From: Antilocapra americana
Lineage: Eukaryota; Chordata; Mammalia; Artiodactyla; Antilocapridae
Reading direction: 5' to 3'
NCBI GenBank assembly: GCA_007570785.1
Contig: ML662442.1
Coordinates: forward strand, 33,341,909-33,405,908
DNA: 64,000 nt
Of this stretch, positions 23,591 through 35,534 are shown piece by piece (position 1 is the stretch's first letter; every line of letters starts with the position of its first letter). The notes under the pieces are model-generated. The model was not told the origin of the DNA, searched no databases, and saw nothing but the letters and a program-made list of their open reading frames with translations. A program made the translations under genes and the position numbers.

Positions 23591-23724
23591 TGACTGTGTT
23601 GAACAACTGGCTCTCAAAAATTTTGAAAATCTATCAGTTATTCCTTGTTAGCTAATAAGGGCCGGCTACAGCTTACTACTGATTATGACGTACTGTCTAC
23701 TAGAGGCCATGATTGTCACTGTGG

Positions 23725-23860
23725 TTCTATTGTTTCATTAATCCTCACTGTGACTTTCTGAAATAGAAATTGTTTTTCTGATGAATAAAAGTATCTCAGA
23801 AAGGTTAAATAACCTACCTGGGACCACACAGCCGCTCTGGTTATGTGACCTTCACCCTCC
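23725..23860 (-). mobile_element. MIR SINE fragment, antisense
   Basis: 'ttaatcctcactgtgac', 'ggttaaataacctacc' and 'gaccacacagccgctc' follow antisense MIR order. Confidence 0.7.
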
Positions 23861-24330
23861 AAATCCCCAAATTCTATTATCTCATGCTGTCTCTCATAGA
23901 GCAAAATTTTTAAATAGTTTTATTTTTTAAGAGAGCAGATTATGTTCCATGTAAAGCCAAAGCCCTCTGAGTTCAGTGAGTGTGTGAACACTGATGTGTA
24001 TTTGTGGTCACTGCCATTGACTTAGTTTGGTGTCAGAAAGTGCCATTAAGCTACATAAGATTCCACTGTGAGGTGGGACTTGACTGGATAGTTTTCTAGA
24101 CAAGCGCACAGTGGGGCACCCCGTGCCCGGTAATAAGTCTTCTGCCAGAAACACTGGGAATCACCCCAAGCTCTCCTCTCATTTTCCTTTCTTATCCCTA
24201 AAGTAATTCCAACTCAATAAAGCTAATTCCTTTTTAATCAAGTCAATATGTTATACAATGAACCTCAACTATTCACTTCAATGAATTGAATTTCAACTGA
24301 AATTCATTGAAACTGAATTGAATTTCAACT
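23861..24330. other. Unique stretch with a local 32-nt duplication
   Basis: No gene seen. At the right end a 17-bp sequence beginning 'tgaattgaattt' occurs twice (24282-24298 and 24314-24330). An 11-bp inverted repeat (24277-24287 and 24301-24311) overlaps it. Confidence 0.5.
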
Positions 24331-24680
24331 ACTGTTGCATGCACTGTGACACTCGGTGCCTCCAACCCTGCAGCAGGCCACTGCCAACCCACGCCTCCGC
24401 TGGAGACTCCTGGACACTCACAGGAAGGTCTAGGCCAGTGTTTTGTGGGGTCACTGCTCCTTTCTCCTGGGTCCTGGTGGGCACAAGGTTTTGCTTGTGC
24501 CCTCCAAGAGACTGCTTCCCCAGTCCTCTGTAAGTTCTGTAGTCAAAACCCACTGGCCTCCAAAGTCAAACTGTCTGGAAGTTCTCAGTCTATTTGCCAG
24601 ATCCCCAGGTTGGGAAATCTGTTGTGGGTCCTAGAGCTTTCTTAACAGTGCGAGAATTTCTTTGGTATAATTATTCTGTA
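24331..24680 (-). mobile_element. Orphan BovB 5'-UTR fragment
   Basis: 'caacccacgcctccgctgg', 'cctttctcctgggtcc' and 'ccctccaagagactg' match the 5' UTR of the BovB at 15746-19645 (its 19210-19380 part). The fragment then continues into ~120 bp ('gtcaaaacccactggcc', 'ccccaggttgggaaatc') that the other copy lacks. No BovB coding or 3' sequence is attached. The ~99-codon frames here are noncoding shadows. Confidence 0.75.
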
Positions 24681-24869
24681 CTTAACCTATCAATCTGTGG
24701 CAAAGTAAGTACAGAAAAGAATTAGAATTTGATTCCAATTGATCAAAATACAATTTTCATATTTTAATAAATACAATGGAATTGACATTACCTGTCGAAA
24801 AGAATAAATCTTTTTCAACATCAAATATTACTGATATTTTATATATATTATATGTAAATCATACTGGTT

Positions 24870-25250
24870 TGTCCCTCCTTCTTGCAATGACTTCACATCC
24901 TCCTCTTTTTTCAGCTCAAATGCCATGTTGTCTCAGTAAATCAGTTCTCTGAGAGGAAAAAAAAAGGTACTGATTTGAAGTAGTCGCCAATTTCCATTGG
25001 GTTGATATTCCCACCATGGCCAATTTTAAGCTGCAGAAGGTTTAGCAACCAGCTGTCAAGATCCCTGAATATTTAATGATGGAGCTAGTAAGATCCAACT
25101 CCATCACACCACTGAGAAATTTTACCTTCTCTGGTGAAGCAGTTCCTCACTTACCACATTTCATTAAGGTTAGCTGTTTGCATTCATGCTTTTTATCACC
25201 AGACTGGGAATCACTGGAGAGCAGGGACTGTAACAATGACAACAACAATA
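24870..25250 (+). mobile_element. Probable L2 LINE 3' fragment
   Basis: 'ctcaaatgccatgttgtctc' and later 'gagcagggactgtaac' occupy the positions of well-known L2 3' blocks. Diverged. Confidence 0.5.
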
Positions 25251-25960
25251 AATGTCATCGTTTATTTGTTAAAGAGAAAGTTAGCTGAGAATATTGAATG
25301 CTTGACAGACAAAAGGCTACTGGCACTACAGATGGAAAAGACTATTTGAAAAGACCAACAAATAGATGTGTTTTATTACCAGAGTTTGGCCTCAAAACTT
25401 GGAAAGGAATCCTAAGCTGCAGTGAGCTAGAACAGACCCCAGATGAGTCACAAAACTCTGTGCAAGTCCCTTGCCTATGTGAAGATGTGTCAAGTATTTA
25501 TAGTTGCTCCTTTTCCCTGAACATGCACTAAGTTCAGTATCCTTCCACGTTAATAGTATTATGAAACCACGAAAGATAATTTCAGCACCTAAAGCAGCAA
25601 GCACTCCAGTACCTGGCTCTGGAATCCGATACCGATTGGCTCTCTGAGGAAGTTAGAAAAAAGATATACTTCTCAAAAGAGAGAAGGCTTTGGATCCCTG
25701 TATGACAATGACATAAGAGAGAAGCCAAACTCCCAACAGAATCCAAAGTTCATTCTGTGAATACCTGACATTTTCAGTTCTTTGCTCATCCCACCCTGAA
25801 CTCTACCCTCCAGAGCCTGGTATGAAGCTGTCCCTGAGGAATTCCTATTGTCCCTGATCTGAGGCAGAGTCAGATGTCTAGGTGGGAAGGAGGGACAACT
25901 GGTATTGTGAGTGGAAAAGAGCCTTGACCACTCACTAGACGGGGTAGTAACTCTAGCAAG
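25251..25960. other. Unique noncoding stretch
   Basis: Frames of 70-98 codons on both strands without recognisable domains. No repeat recognised. Confidence 0.45.
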
Positions 25961-26265
25961 GGTCAGCAAACTTGTTCTTAAAGTGAAAGTGTTAGTCGCT
26001 CAATCATGTCTGAGTTTTTTGGGATCCCATGGACTATAGTTTGCTAGGCTTCTCTGCCCATGGGATTCTCCAAGCAAAAATACTGGAGTGGGTAGCCATT
26101 TCCTTCTCCAGGGGATCTTCCCGATCCAAGGCTAGAACCCAGGTCTGCTCATTGCAGGCAGATTCTTTACCATCTGAGCCACCAAGGGAGCCCTTTTCTT
26201 AAAGTATCAGGTAAAACATATTTTAGCCTTACAGACAAAACAGTCTCTGTTGGCAGAAATTAAGA
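25961..26265 (+). mobile_element. hAT-type (MER class) transposon split by a SINE
   Basis: 'gggtcagcaaacttg' precedes the Bov-tA insertion, and 'catattttagcc', 'aaaacagtctctg' follow it. Together they match the first ~90 bp of the family also seen at 19947-20332. Truncated at its 3' side. Confidence 0.62.
25985..26195 (-). mobile_element. Bov-tA SINE, antisense, with target-site duplication
   Basis: Full antisense Bov-tA ('gttagtcgctcaatcatg' to 'ctgagccaccaagggag'). Flanked by a perfect 10-bp duplication 'ttcttaaagt' at 25975-25984 and 26196-26205. Confidence 0.97.
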
Positions 26266-27329
26266 CTGCACAGTGCCCAATTCATAACAATTAAATTCTC
26301 TTAATTTTCAGTAGACGAAGTCATAAAAGAGGAAACATTAATAATGATACTGAATAGAACTAAAGTATTATGATCATTTAACCAAAATTTAAAAATTGAA
26401 TAAGAACAACATAATCGCAAGAGTCAACATCATCTTCAGCATTGAAGGACAGCAATATTTACTAACACCTCATTTTTAGTCTAGCAGTTTCTTGTTTATA
26501 TGAGAACCTTACATTATGTTCCACATGGAATTTTACTTTTAATGTGCAGTCAGTAAGAACAAGAATCACTCAAATTCAACTTTAATTTGAACACAGGTTT
26601 CACATTTAGATGACCATTTGAGAATGTGAGGCATTTACACATATTTCAAAAGTCCTTCTCTGATGCCAGGTCTGTACAGCTAACAATTGCAACAGTCAAT
26701 CCAGTGTTTGTAGCTGTCTTAACAACCAAATCAGATTGCTACATGGTCAATCAGTTGATCAATGCATAGTTAATTGTGAAGATAGCCAGAAATATTAGCA
26801 AATTTATTAACTGTGTGGAGATACAGACAAAACCAATGAGCAAATTAAAGCAAGGAAATTAAAAGAAAGTAATCAAAATTCTTTTGATCAAAGAGACCAT
26901 TTGGATGAATGAGACCTAAATTTTATCTAATTTTTTCCTTTTGGAAAATCTTGAGTATTTCATGCTTAGAATGCTTGACATTTATTTATTTATTACCTAC
27001 CTCCAGCAGTCTCTCACATGGCATGTGCTTGAAAATGCTCTCCCTTAGTCCTCCACCAACATCACCACTTTACATCTATTAAAATAAAAACAAAAGTGTA
27101 AAATAGTATGTTTTCTGAAATAGACACAGACAGCAAGGTTATTTAACCAATTATTTTACAAGCAGGACACAACAAAGCAAAGGGAGGAGAAAGCTATAGA
27201 AGAAGGTGAATTAAAATCAGCTTTTAAGAAAAAAAACATTTAAAAAGTAGATAAAAGTTAAGTTTTAATAATTAATTTAATTTTGCATATAATATGTTTT
27301 ATATATGTATCTAACACATATACAAAATT
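26266..27329. other. Unique AT-rich stretch
   Basis: No repeat or exon recognised. Confidence 0.45.
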
Positions 27330-27342
27330 AAATGACTTTATA

Positions 27343-27548
27343 GTGAAGCCGCTCAGTCGTGTCTGACTCTTAGTGACCCCATGGGCAGTAGCCTACCAAG
27401 CTCCTCCATCCATGGGATTTTCCAGGCAAGAGTACTGGAGTGGGTTGCCCTTTCCTTCTCCAGGGGATCTTCCCGACCCAGGGATCGAACCCAGGTCTCC
27501 TGCATTGTAGGCAGATGCTTTTACTGTCTGAGCCACCAGGGAAGTCAC
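27343..27548 (-). mobile_element. Bov-tA SINE, antisense, with target-site duplication
   Basis: Well-preserved copy ('gccgctcagtcgtgtctg' to 'gagccaccagggaagtc', B-box as 'gggatcgaaccc'). Flanked by a perfect 13-bp duplication 'aaatgactttata' (27330-27342 and 27549-27561). The low divergence suggests a fairly recent insertion. Confidence 0.98.
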
Positions 27549-27716
27549 AAATGACTTTATAATTATGTATATGTTTACATGTATTTTATTTTATAAATGT
27601 TATTTAATTTTAATCAGGCAGGTTATTACCTCTTGAAGATAAAGCATACAGATACTCTGGCACTGATTTTTTAGTACTTTACATTCAAAATATCTGTAAC
27701 CATGTATATGCAAATG

Positions 27717-27945
27717 GACTTCCCAGGTAGCGCAAGTGGTAAAGAACCCACCTGCCAATGTAGGAGATGCAAGCCAGGTTTGATCCCTGACTTGGGAAGA
27801 TCCCCTGGAGGAGGGAACAGCAACCCACTCCCATATTCTTGCCTGGAGAATCCCATGGACAGAGGAGCCTGGCAGGCTACAGTCCACTGGGTTGCAAAGA
27901 GTCAGACACAACTGAAGCAACTCAGCATACATACATGCATTGGCA
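27717..27945 (+). mobile_element. Bov-tA SINE
   Basis: Head 'ggacttcccaggtagcgc', body 'cccactcccatattcttgcc', tail 'gagtcagacacaactg'. The 85- to 110-codon frames here are SINE shadows. Confidence 0.96.
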
Positions 27946-28019
27946 AACAGATAATATAAAACTATAAAAATTTTATGGAGTTAATATTAAAGTACTAACA
28001 GAAAACGAGCTTTATAGGG

Positions 28020-28200
28020 CATTTGAACACACTCATAATTTCATTTGAGCCTCACAGCCTTATTCTGTAGGTCAATCAAGAACTAGCATCAGTCATATTT
28101 TAGAGATGAGGTACCTGGAGGTCAGATGAATGAGGCGACTTTGCTGCGGTCGCACTAATGTTAAAGGGTGAAACAGATATATGATCAAGGTATTCTGACC
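28020..28200 (-). mobile_element. MIR SINE fragment, antisense
   Basis: 'catttgagcctcacagcc', 'ttttagagatgagg' and 'ggcgactttgctgcgg' follow the antisense MIR order. Confidence 0.65.
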
Positions 28201-30735
28201 TTTTTCATTGAATGAGTCTGCTTTCCACAACATCAACACTGAGATGTGAATTAAGTCCTTTATTTTACAAATAATTATTTTCCATGAAACTTACTACGAA
28301 CCTGTGCAAATATTATGTACAGTGTATATGTTTATCAAGGAGAGTCAGAGTAAGTTAAGCCACCCCAGTGAGTTTACTGTCTTTGGTTGTAGAACAATAT
28401 GAAAACACACTGAGTCTCAGCCTCATTTGGGTGCATATTTGAAGAATTTAATTGCCTATTTGTCCAGACACTCTGTGCTAACCTCAGGGGAAGGAAAACA
28501 GACTTGCTTCTGTTTCAGACTGGCTGGTACTGGAGCAATAATTCCTTGTCGTTTGAGAATTGTAATGTAAAATTATCAATAATTAATGGGTGAGATGGAT
28601 CGGTACATATGCTTTCTTCAAACTAGATTTTTCTCTTCTCTTCTTCTTTAGCTATGTCCTGTCAAACAAAAAAGACAATAACACACATAAAAATTTTAAA
28701 ACACAGGCACAACAACATCTAGATTTTTACCACCAGTGGGGTTTGTAGTTAATCAGTGTGTAGAATGAGAAATAACTGAGGGAGACTTCCTAGTGACTTT
28801 AGAAAATGTGAAAAGTTAGGTTTTCTTCTAAAGCCTATGGTTTTGCTTCTGCCTCAGAATAGTGTTGGAATCATGATTTTAGAAAAGAACCCAGCTGGTT
28901 TTGGTTCCACTGAGAAAGAAATACACTTTCTAATTCTCCACTTTCTACATATCCTTTACTAATTCCCTTCAAATGCAGCTCATTTCCCATCTGTCTAAAT
29001 TGTATACTAGATTTTTGTCAGTAGTTAATAACCGATGTGTGTAAAATTCTATAAAATTGTAAAGGCCTATATAAAGTTAAGCTATTATTATTGCTTTCCT
29101 TACTAATATTTTTCTTGATGTCAAATATCTGATCCAAAGAATTCAGTCAAAGTGAGTGTGTATTTGTAATTATTATCTTAAGCATTCACTTGAAAATAAC
29201 TGCTTAAGGCCAGTTTATAAAAAATGAAGAAACTTTTCTTTGAATGCCTTTTTTTTAGGACTCTACACAAATCAATTTTCATTGTTCTTCCTTTTCTAAA
29301 AAGGTATAGTCTCTTTAAATATGCATTGCTAGCATGTAACATTTTGCAAAATGTTCTAACTAAAATTGACAAGATTCTTCTTGCAAAACATACACCAATA
29401 GTCCTTTTCTGACACCCACAGTCTTCAAAACAACTTCAGTGGAGAGATGGGACAGTCAGATTAACAGCAAAATACTAGGAATATTTTGCCCCAAATACTT
29501 CCAGTCCCAGATTTCTTTCATTAGATTTTGACTCCATTTTTGTCTGAATTGGATACACAGAGAATCAGTTAAAGAAGTATAGAGACAAAAAAAAAATGAC
29601 CAAGTCTGACTGTGTTAAATTAATAAGAAAATCTTCCTTCCATCTACCCCTGAGTTCTCAGACCACTTATGAACCAGGGATCATGGACTAGGCTGCACAT
29701 AGTATTGCTCTCAAAATTAGAGGAGAAGAAATTGTTTTCTTGACAAATTAATTTTCAATTTCAAATGGCCTAAAGCAGCCCTGAAACCTTGTTACACTTT
29801 TAATTTATATTAAATTAGTAGATGCAAGTCTTGATGAAGTGGGGGCCTTCTCTATAGTCACAGTTAAGAAGGAAACTATTATTTTTCTCTGGGTCAGTGT
29901 TCCCATTTTGCTTTAATAAAATTGCCTTATAAAGATACTGAACCTGTTTTCTGCTGTTGCAGTTAATAAGAACATGGTTTCACCACAGTTTAAACTAAAA
30001 TGAAATGGCTCCACCCAAGAGCTCTACCCATTCCAATATTTAGAAGCTTTTCCACCTATTTAGGTAAGCAATGAGATTTTACTCTTATTCAAAATCTCAC
30101 ATTTTTACTGAGATGTTTTAAATTGTTCAATTTTGTTTCCATAACTGAGGTATATCAGCAGGCCCAAGTCACTTCCTCATTAAGTATCTGGCAGAGAACC
30201 TAAAGATCTCAGCTAAATACACATTCAACTTCTTATAAGACAATGATTATTTTTAAATGGGCTATTCTCAGCATCCCCACAACCTACCTCCATTCAGTTG
30301 GAAGAATCCTGAGCAGAAATTCAGATCAAGCTCTTACCTATTCACAGAAGCATGGGTCTGTGGTCTGTGCAGCTGGCATCTTAAGTACACAGTTTCCCTT
30401 AATTCAACAACACAGTGTCCTGGCCTTTAGGGCACTCATCAGAGAATTTTCCTCAGACCTGACTTCCTTCCAGCCTTTGCCAAAGACCCACTTAAGACAA
30501 TTAATGTTTGATACAAATGGGATAAGGGAGATTTTAATTATCCGTGAATCCTGGATACTGTAAACACAATACTGTTATCATCAACCACCCAGAAGCTTAT
30601 CATGAATTTACAGAGACAAACACTTTCATGTGTTCTTGTTGGAAGTAAAAACTTACTCAGACTTTCTCTTGGGCATTTAACAATATCAACAAAAATTGAA
30701 AAGGCACATTTGATTTGACTTAAAAACTGCACATT
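28201..30735. other. Unique noncoding tract
   Basis: About 2.5 kb with no repeat I can name. The longest frame (30243-30563, 106 codons) shows no domain, no Kozak-type context and no splice-site pattern I can defend. Confidence 0.45.
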
Positions 30736-30739
30736 CAAG

Positions 30740-31360
30740 TATTCATTCTAAGAAAATGATTAGCCTTTACACAAAATTGCATGAATGCTGACTGAAACAT
30801 TTTTATAGTGCAGATAAATTAGAAATAAACTTAATACTCATAGATATAAGATTAAGTAAGTATGATATAGTAATGTAGTGGCTTCCCTGGTGGCTTAGAC
30901 AGTAAAGAATCTCTCCTGCAGTGTGGAAGACCTGGGTTAGATCCCTGGGTTAGGAAGATCCCCTGGAGGAAGGCATGGCAACCTACTCTAGTATTCTTGC
31001 CTGGAGAATCTCCATGGACAGAGAAGCCTGGTGGGCTACAGTCCATGGGGTTGCAAGGAGTTGGACACTACTGAGTGGCTAAGCACACAGCATGGAGTGA
31101 AATATAGTAGAATACCACAGAGCCATTAAAAAGACTAAGGTAGCTTTCTCTGTATATAGATCTGCGAAGATTTATTAAGATAAAAAATGTGGGAAAGCAA
31201 ATATAATTTGATTTTTTGTTCATATGCTTATAAACACACATCTCTGTTAAAAAAAAGGATAGAACTATAAATACAGTTGTTCAATGGTGGTATAAATGCC
31301 TTCATTTCAGACATTATACATATTTGTATTTTAGCTTATCACAATAAGCCTACATTGTTT
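30740..31360 (+). mobile_element. L1 (old subfamily) 3' region, split by a SINE
   Basis: 'agattaagtaagtatg' before the Bov-tA and 'agccattaaaaagact', 'tttattaagataaaa' after it match the 3' UTR of old mammalian L1 elements in sense orientation. Confidence 0.6.
30878..31085 (+). mobile_element. Bov-tA SINE
   Basis: 'ggcttccctggtggc' to 'ggacactactgagtggc'. Inserted within the old L1 tail; the flanking 'gatatagtaatg'/'aatatagtagaat' are probable diverged duplication copies. Confidence 0.95.
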
Positions 31361-31616
31361 TCTTATTTTAGGAAAATATTCTGAATGAAATCAGAGTACA
31401 CCATATTATCTTAGTTCCCATTTAACTTGTACAGTTTAAATTTAATGTTAAATGCCAAGATTTATAGAAAGATGATATAATAAAATTTGAACAATATTTA
31501 TGAGCTAAACCATAGTAAATCACAATAACTATTGCTGAAATCTAGGACTATACTAACTGCTTTCCTTTTTTTTAATATTCAGAACTACCTAAATGATATA
31601 TTTCTATTAAAGTACT

Positions 31617-31679
31617 ACTAACAAAGGGGTCTCAAAGAGTTGGACACGACTGAGTGACTGTACTGAACTGAACTGAACA
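31617..31679 (+). mobile_element. Minimal BovB 3'-tail insertion
   Basis: Only ~55 bp of the BovB terminus ('ggggtctcaaagagttgg', 'actgaactgaactgaac') is present, between 8-bp direct repeats 'aaagtact' (31609-31616 and 31680-31687). One of the shortest BovB insertions one could recognise. Confidence 0.85.
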
Positions 31680-31689
31680 AAAGTACTGT

Positions 31690-32445
31690 TAAAATCCATA
31701 TCTTACAGAGAGACACATAAGAATTCAAGTATATTGAAAAACTTTGCTGGTTGGTAGTAGAATTGAAAGACTAAACTAAATATGTCTAACTCAACAGCCA
31801 TAGTGGTCAACACAATGCCAGACTATTTTACTGTTTTATTGTATGAAGGTCATGACCAGGAAAGCTACATCCACTCTATGCATTCTAGATACCACATATT
31901 TAATACAGGAATTCAAAGCTTTAAAAAATTTGAAAAATCTACAGAGAAGAAGGTCAAAGAAGTCTCCACAAATTTCTAAGTCAGAGGCAGTTAGTTCTTA
32001 ATAGCTCACAGAAGCTTTTGCACTCTCAAACTTCCCTGGAAAGCGTCCTTCAACTATTTCAGTCCATGGTCAGTAGGTGCTTCTCCAGAACTGGTTGGGA
32101 AGCCTCCACAACATGTCAGGACTGTTCATGCATCTGGCTGTGACTGCGTGCACAGGGAAAAACTGGCTGCTTCTGCCCCCACCATCCATCTCACCAAGTG
32201 CCTCTCTTTGGCAAACTCTAAGCTGAAGCAACATAGAACAAAGAATTCTGAAAAATATAATGCCCAGATTCTGTACCATGCAGAAGTGACCTTAGAAAAG
32301 GGATGTGGAACCCTGAGCAGTCAAGACAATCCAAAATTATTGATTTACTAGTTATTTTATGTATGTGTGACTATCTATATCTATATAACCTTGTATAGAT
32401 ACACAGATACACACACATATATACATACATGTTAGGTGTGTGTAT
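31690..32445. other. Unassigned noncoding stretch
   Basis: Contains two short frames (65 and 67 codons) with no domain. 32395-32455 is rich in TA/CA dinucleotides. The segment 31980-32340 may be an old repeat but I cannot name it. Confidence 0.4.
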
Positions 32446-32710
32446 ACAAGCAGTATAGTATAATAATTAAGAATACTGATTCTGAAGTCAAATGGCTTAT
32501 GCTCAAATCCTGGCTCCCCTATTTATGTACTGGGTAAGTTTGAGCAAGTTACTTAATCTCTCTGTGCTTCAGTTATTCCCTCTTTAAAGTGTAAATAATA
32601 GTATCACCTACTTCACTGGATTATTGTGAGGGTTATATATAAAGTATATGCAGCTTACAATATTGCCTGGCATATGATAGTGCTATATAATGTTTCAATT
32701 ATTATTATTA
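32446..32710 (+). mobile_element. MIR SINE, nearly full length
   Basis: An unusually complete MIR in sense orientation. It has the tRNA-derived head ('agtataataattaag', 'gctcaaatcctggctc'), conserved core ('gagcaagttacttaatctc', 'tctgtgcttcag') and 3' part ('ggattattgtgagggtt', 'attgcctggcatatg'). Confidence 0.9.
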
Positions 32711-34480
32711 TATTTGTTATTTGACATCCTACACATACACACACTTTTAGAATGCAATGCCAGGGAAAAATTCACTTTTTTGAGAAAATGTGAATCAAAA
32801 TATCATATTTTATTTTGTCTTTGTTGAAGTTCAGGAAAACATTTAGGACATGTTCAAAATAATCAATTCATATCAGTTTTCAGATATATCTATTTATTAA
32901 CTACTCTTGATAGATTTTTATTCTGAATTTTATTCTCCGTTATCCAATTTACATATTCAATTTGGAAGGTAGAGGAATATAAATCTAAAGAGAAATTTTC
33001 AAAAAGGAAGAAAAATGAAGGGTCTTGTTCATATATTCTGTATTGCTTTATTTCTACCTGTCCCCCTCCCCCAATTAATATTAGTTTATTTCTTAGACTT
33101 TTAGTTTAAATTTATTTCAATTATTATTTCTGGTTATTGGATAATTCATTTGTAAGAGGCTTTTATATTTTCTATTAGCTGAGCTTCCCAACTTTTCTTA
33201 GGAAACTCATCAATCTTGATTTAACTGAAATATATTTTAAAAAAATTCTTGCTAAAATTCTACAATTTGCCCTTGAGTAATAAACGAAAGTTGCCCATGT
33301 GAGAAATAGCTCAAATGCAAACAAATACCTTAAAGTCTGAGCATCTGTCCTGTTATCTGTTAGAACCACTGATTGTTTTCACCATCCATATGTCTTCAAA
33401 TGTAGGATAGTTCTTTCCCAGGAAGTAGGAAATGGACCTTGATTTAACTCTGCTTTTAACCTCCAAAGTTGAATTTCTCTTTACCTGAGGTGCCTCCAGT
33501 TCCCTTCAAAAAATAATTTCAGGCATGTCATAGCCTAGTTTGAAAGTCAGATGATTTCCCACATATTCTTCCTGTTTGCTGAAAAATATCCATCTAAATT
33601 ATCTCTCTCTCTCTGAGGTTGTCTTCAGAGCCCTTGTAGGTGAATTTCGTAAATGCTGCATGGCTTAAATTTTTATATCAGACCAATCAAAACTTCTCCT
33701 ATAAATTTGGTGACAATTCACATATCCGTTTTCTCATGATTCATTAATAAACCAGCAGACAGATTTCACTTTCATGTAGCTTTGAAAAATTAGGTAATGG
33801 AGGTAATGTATCTCCCACACATAGAATATTTAGATATGATTACTTCTAACTCAAGCTGTCAGTTTATTCCTAAAACTCAGAAAGAATCAAGAGTTAATAA
33901 ATGTACTTTGCATGTCCTTTGAAATCACAATAGATTCTTCCCTTTTGACAAGCTTTGAATGGATTTTGGAATGCATGGGGGGTGGGGAAGTGCTGACATT
34001 AAAAATATATACACAACTAGCTCTCCTAAATGCAGTTTTCAAATATTCATTTGTCCTACCTGCCACAACAGCATTTAATATTTTAAAAAATTAAACGCAT
34101 TAAAAATATTTTCCTCTTCTCTTTGAATAGCTCAACATAGTAGGCACATAGACATAAATCAATTCTTCACGTATCTCTGTATTACTGAGAAAACATAAAT
34201 AATGTTAATCTTGAATAACAATAATATGGAAATCTTGAATTCCTACATTATTTCCATTGTTTATTTCCATGTTTCAATCTCACAGACCACCTAACCTACT
34301 CCTACCCTTGTTTTATGACTATTAAAAAGCCTAAAAGTGGTGATGTGAAAGTCTACATTACTATACACAACAAATAATGTGTCTTTGTGCTTAACTTCTC
34401 TGAGGTCATTGACTCTAACATTAATCCAATATCAGAAACATCAGCTGGTCTAAGTATGTTTGAAAATGGAGAAGAGAGAA
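32711..34480. other. Unique AT-rich tract
   Basis: No recognised repeat or exon. A short (TC)n run lies at ~33602-33617. Confidence 0.45.
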
Positions 34481-34915
34481 TTCATTCAAGATCACTATAA
34501 CCCAGGCCCCTGCCCAGCTCGTAGAAGTGAGAATAGCACTCAGGATCCCAGATTCCAGTAGCAGAACTTCAGATACTCACACTCTCTTGAAGTTCTACAG
34601 GCAGGACTGTTTGAGAGATCTAGTCAGGTGAAACTCTGGGCCCTATGAATCCTGAGGGCAGGACTCCTAAAGTTTGCCCCCACTGAGCTATTATAAAGGA
34701 AGCTGGAACCTCAGAGTCCAATCAAAGGGACCCCTGCCATAAGCCCCCTCTAAACCGGGGAAAGTTGGGGGCACTCAGCTCTCCAACAGTCATCACATGT
34801 CCCTTACTCTAGAACTTCAGTAAACTTGCTTCTACTTACTAAATAAACTTACTAAGTAAGTAAACTTACTAAAGCCACCGCCCTGGTTCATGGCTCCCTG
34901 CGACCCCTTCATTCT
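34480..34915 (+). mobile_element. Possible LTR of an endogenous retrovirus
   Basis: GC-richer block with a TATA-like box (TATAAA, 34692-34697) and an AATAAA signal 145 bp downstream (34842-34847). This is the U3-R spacing expected of a retroviral LTR, with text such as 'agttgggggcactcag' in between. Terminal TG/CA and target duplication were not found. It could instead be unique sequence. Confidence 0.3.
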
Positions 34916-35310
34916 GAGTGGCAAGTTACTGTCCAGACTGTGTCATTTAAACTTGCTTAACCTAAATTATAGGGACTGTATACCCTGAACCAACTGCCAG
35001 CTTACTGGACAGAGGTTCTGCCTGGAGATTCACAAGCACCATCTCACCTACTCCTTTGCAAGCTCATCGGAGCGGATTCTGAGTGCCCTACACCCTACAG
35101 ATGAAGAAACTGAGACTCTGAAATTAGGTAGCTTCCTGATTTCTAGAGACAGTAAGTGACAGACCAGGCTTTGCACACACACGAGGCTGAGCGTGGACTA
35201 CAATGTGCATAATAGTTTCACTAGACCATTCTCTGCTAAAGAGACAACTCAGCTCTGACTTGGAAACAGAACAGGTCCAAGGCAGTACATGTGTGTGTTC
35301 TTAAGAAAAA
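34916..35310. other. Unassigned stretch
   Basis: Contains 'gatgaagaaactgagactc' near 35100, an antisense-MIR-like block, but too little around it to define an element. Confidence 0.35.
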
Positions 35311-35322
35311 CATTCTGTTGAA

Positions 35323-35522
35323 GGCTTCCCAGGTGGCTCAGTGGTAAAGAATCCACCTGCCAATACAGGAGCCACAGGAGACGTGGGTTCAGTCCCTGGG
35401 TCAGAAAGATACCCTGGAGAAGGAAATGACAACCCACTCCAGTATTCTTGCCAGGATAATCCCATGGAAAGAGCAGTCTGGTGGGAGTCGGACACAACTC
35501 AACATGAATGCACTGCACCACG
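35323..35522 (+). mobile_element. Bov-tA SINE with target-site duplication
   Basis: 'ggcttcccaggtggctcag' to 'gagtcggacacaactc', with a perfect 12-bp duplication 'cattctgttgaa' at 35311-35322 and 35523-35534. A small internal deletion removes the usual 'gctacagtccatgggg' block. Confidence 0.97.
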
Positions 35523-35534
35523 CATTCTGTTGAA

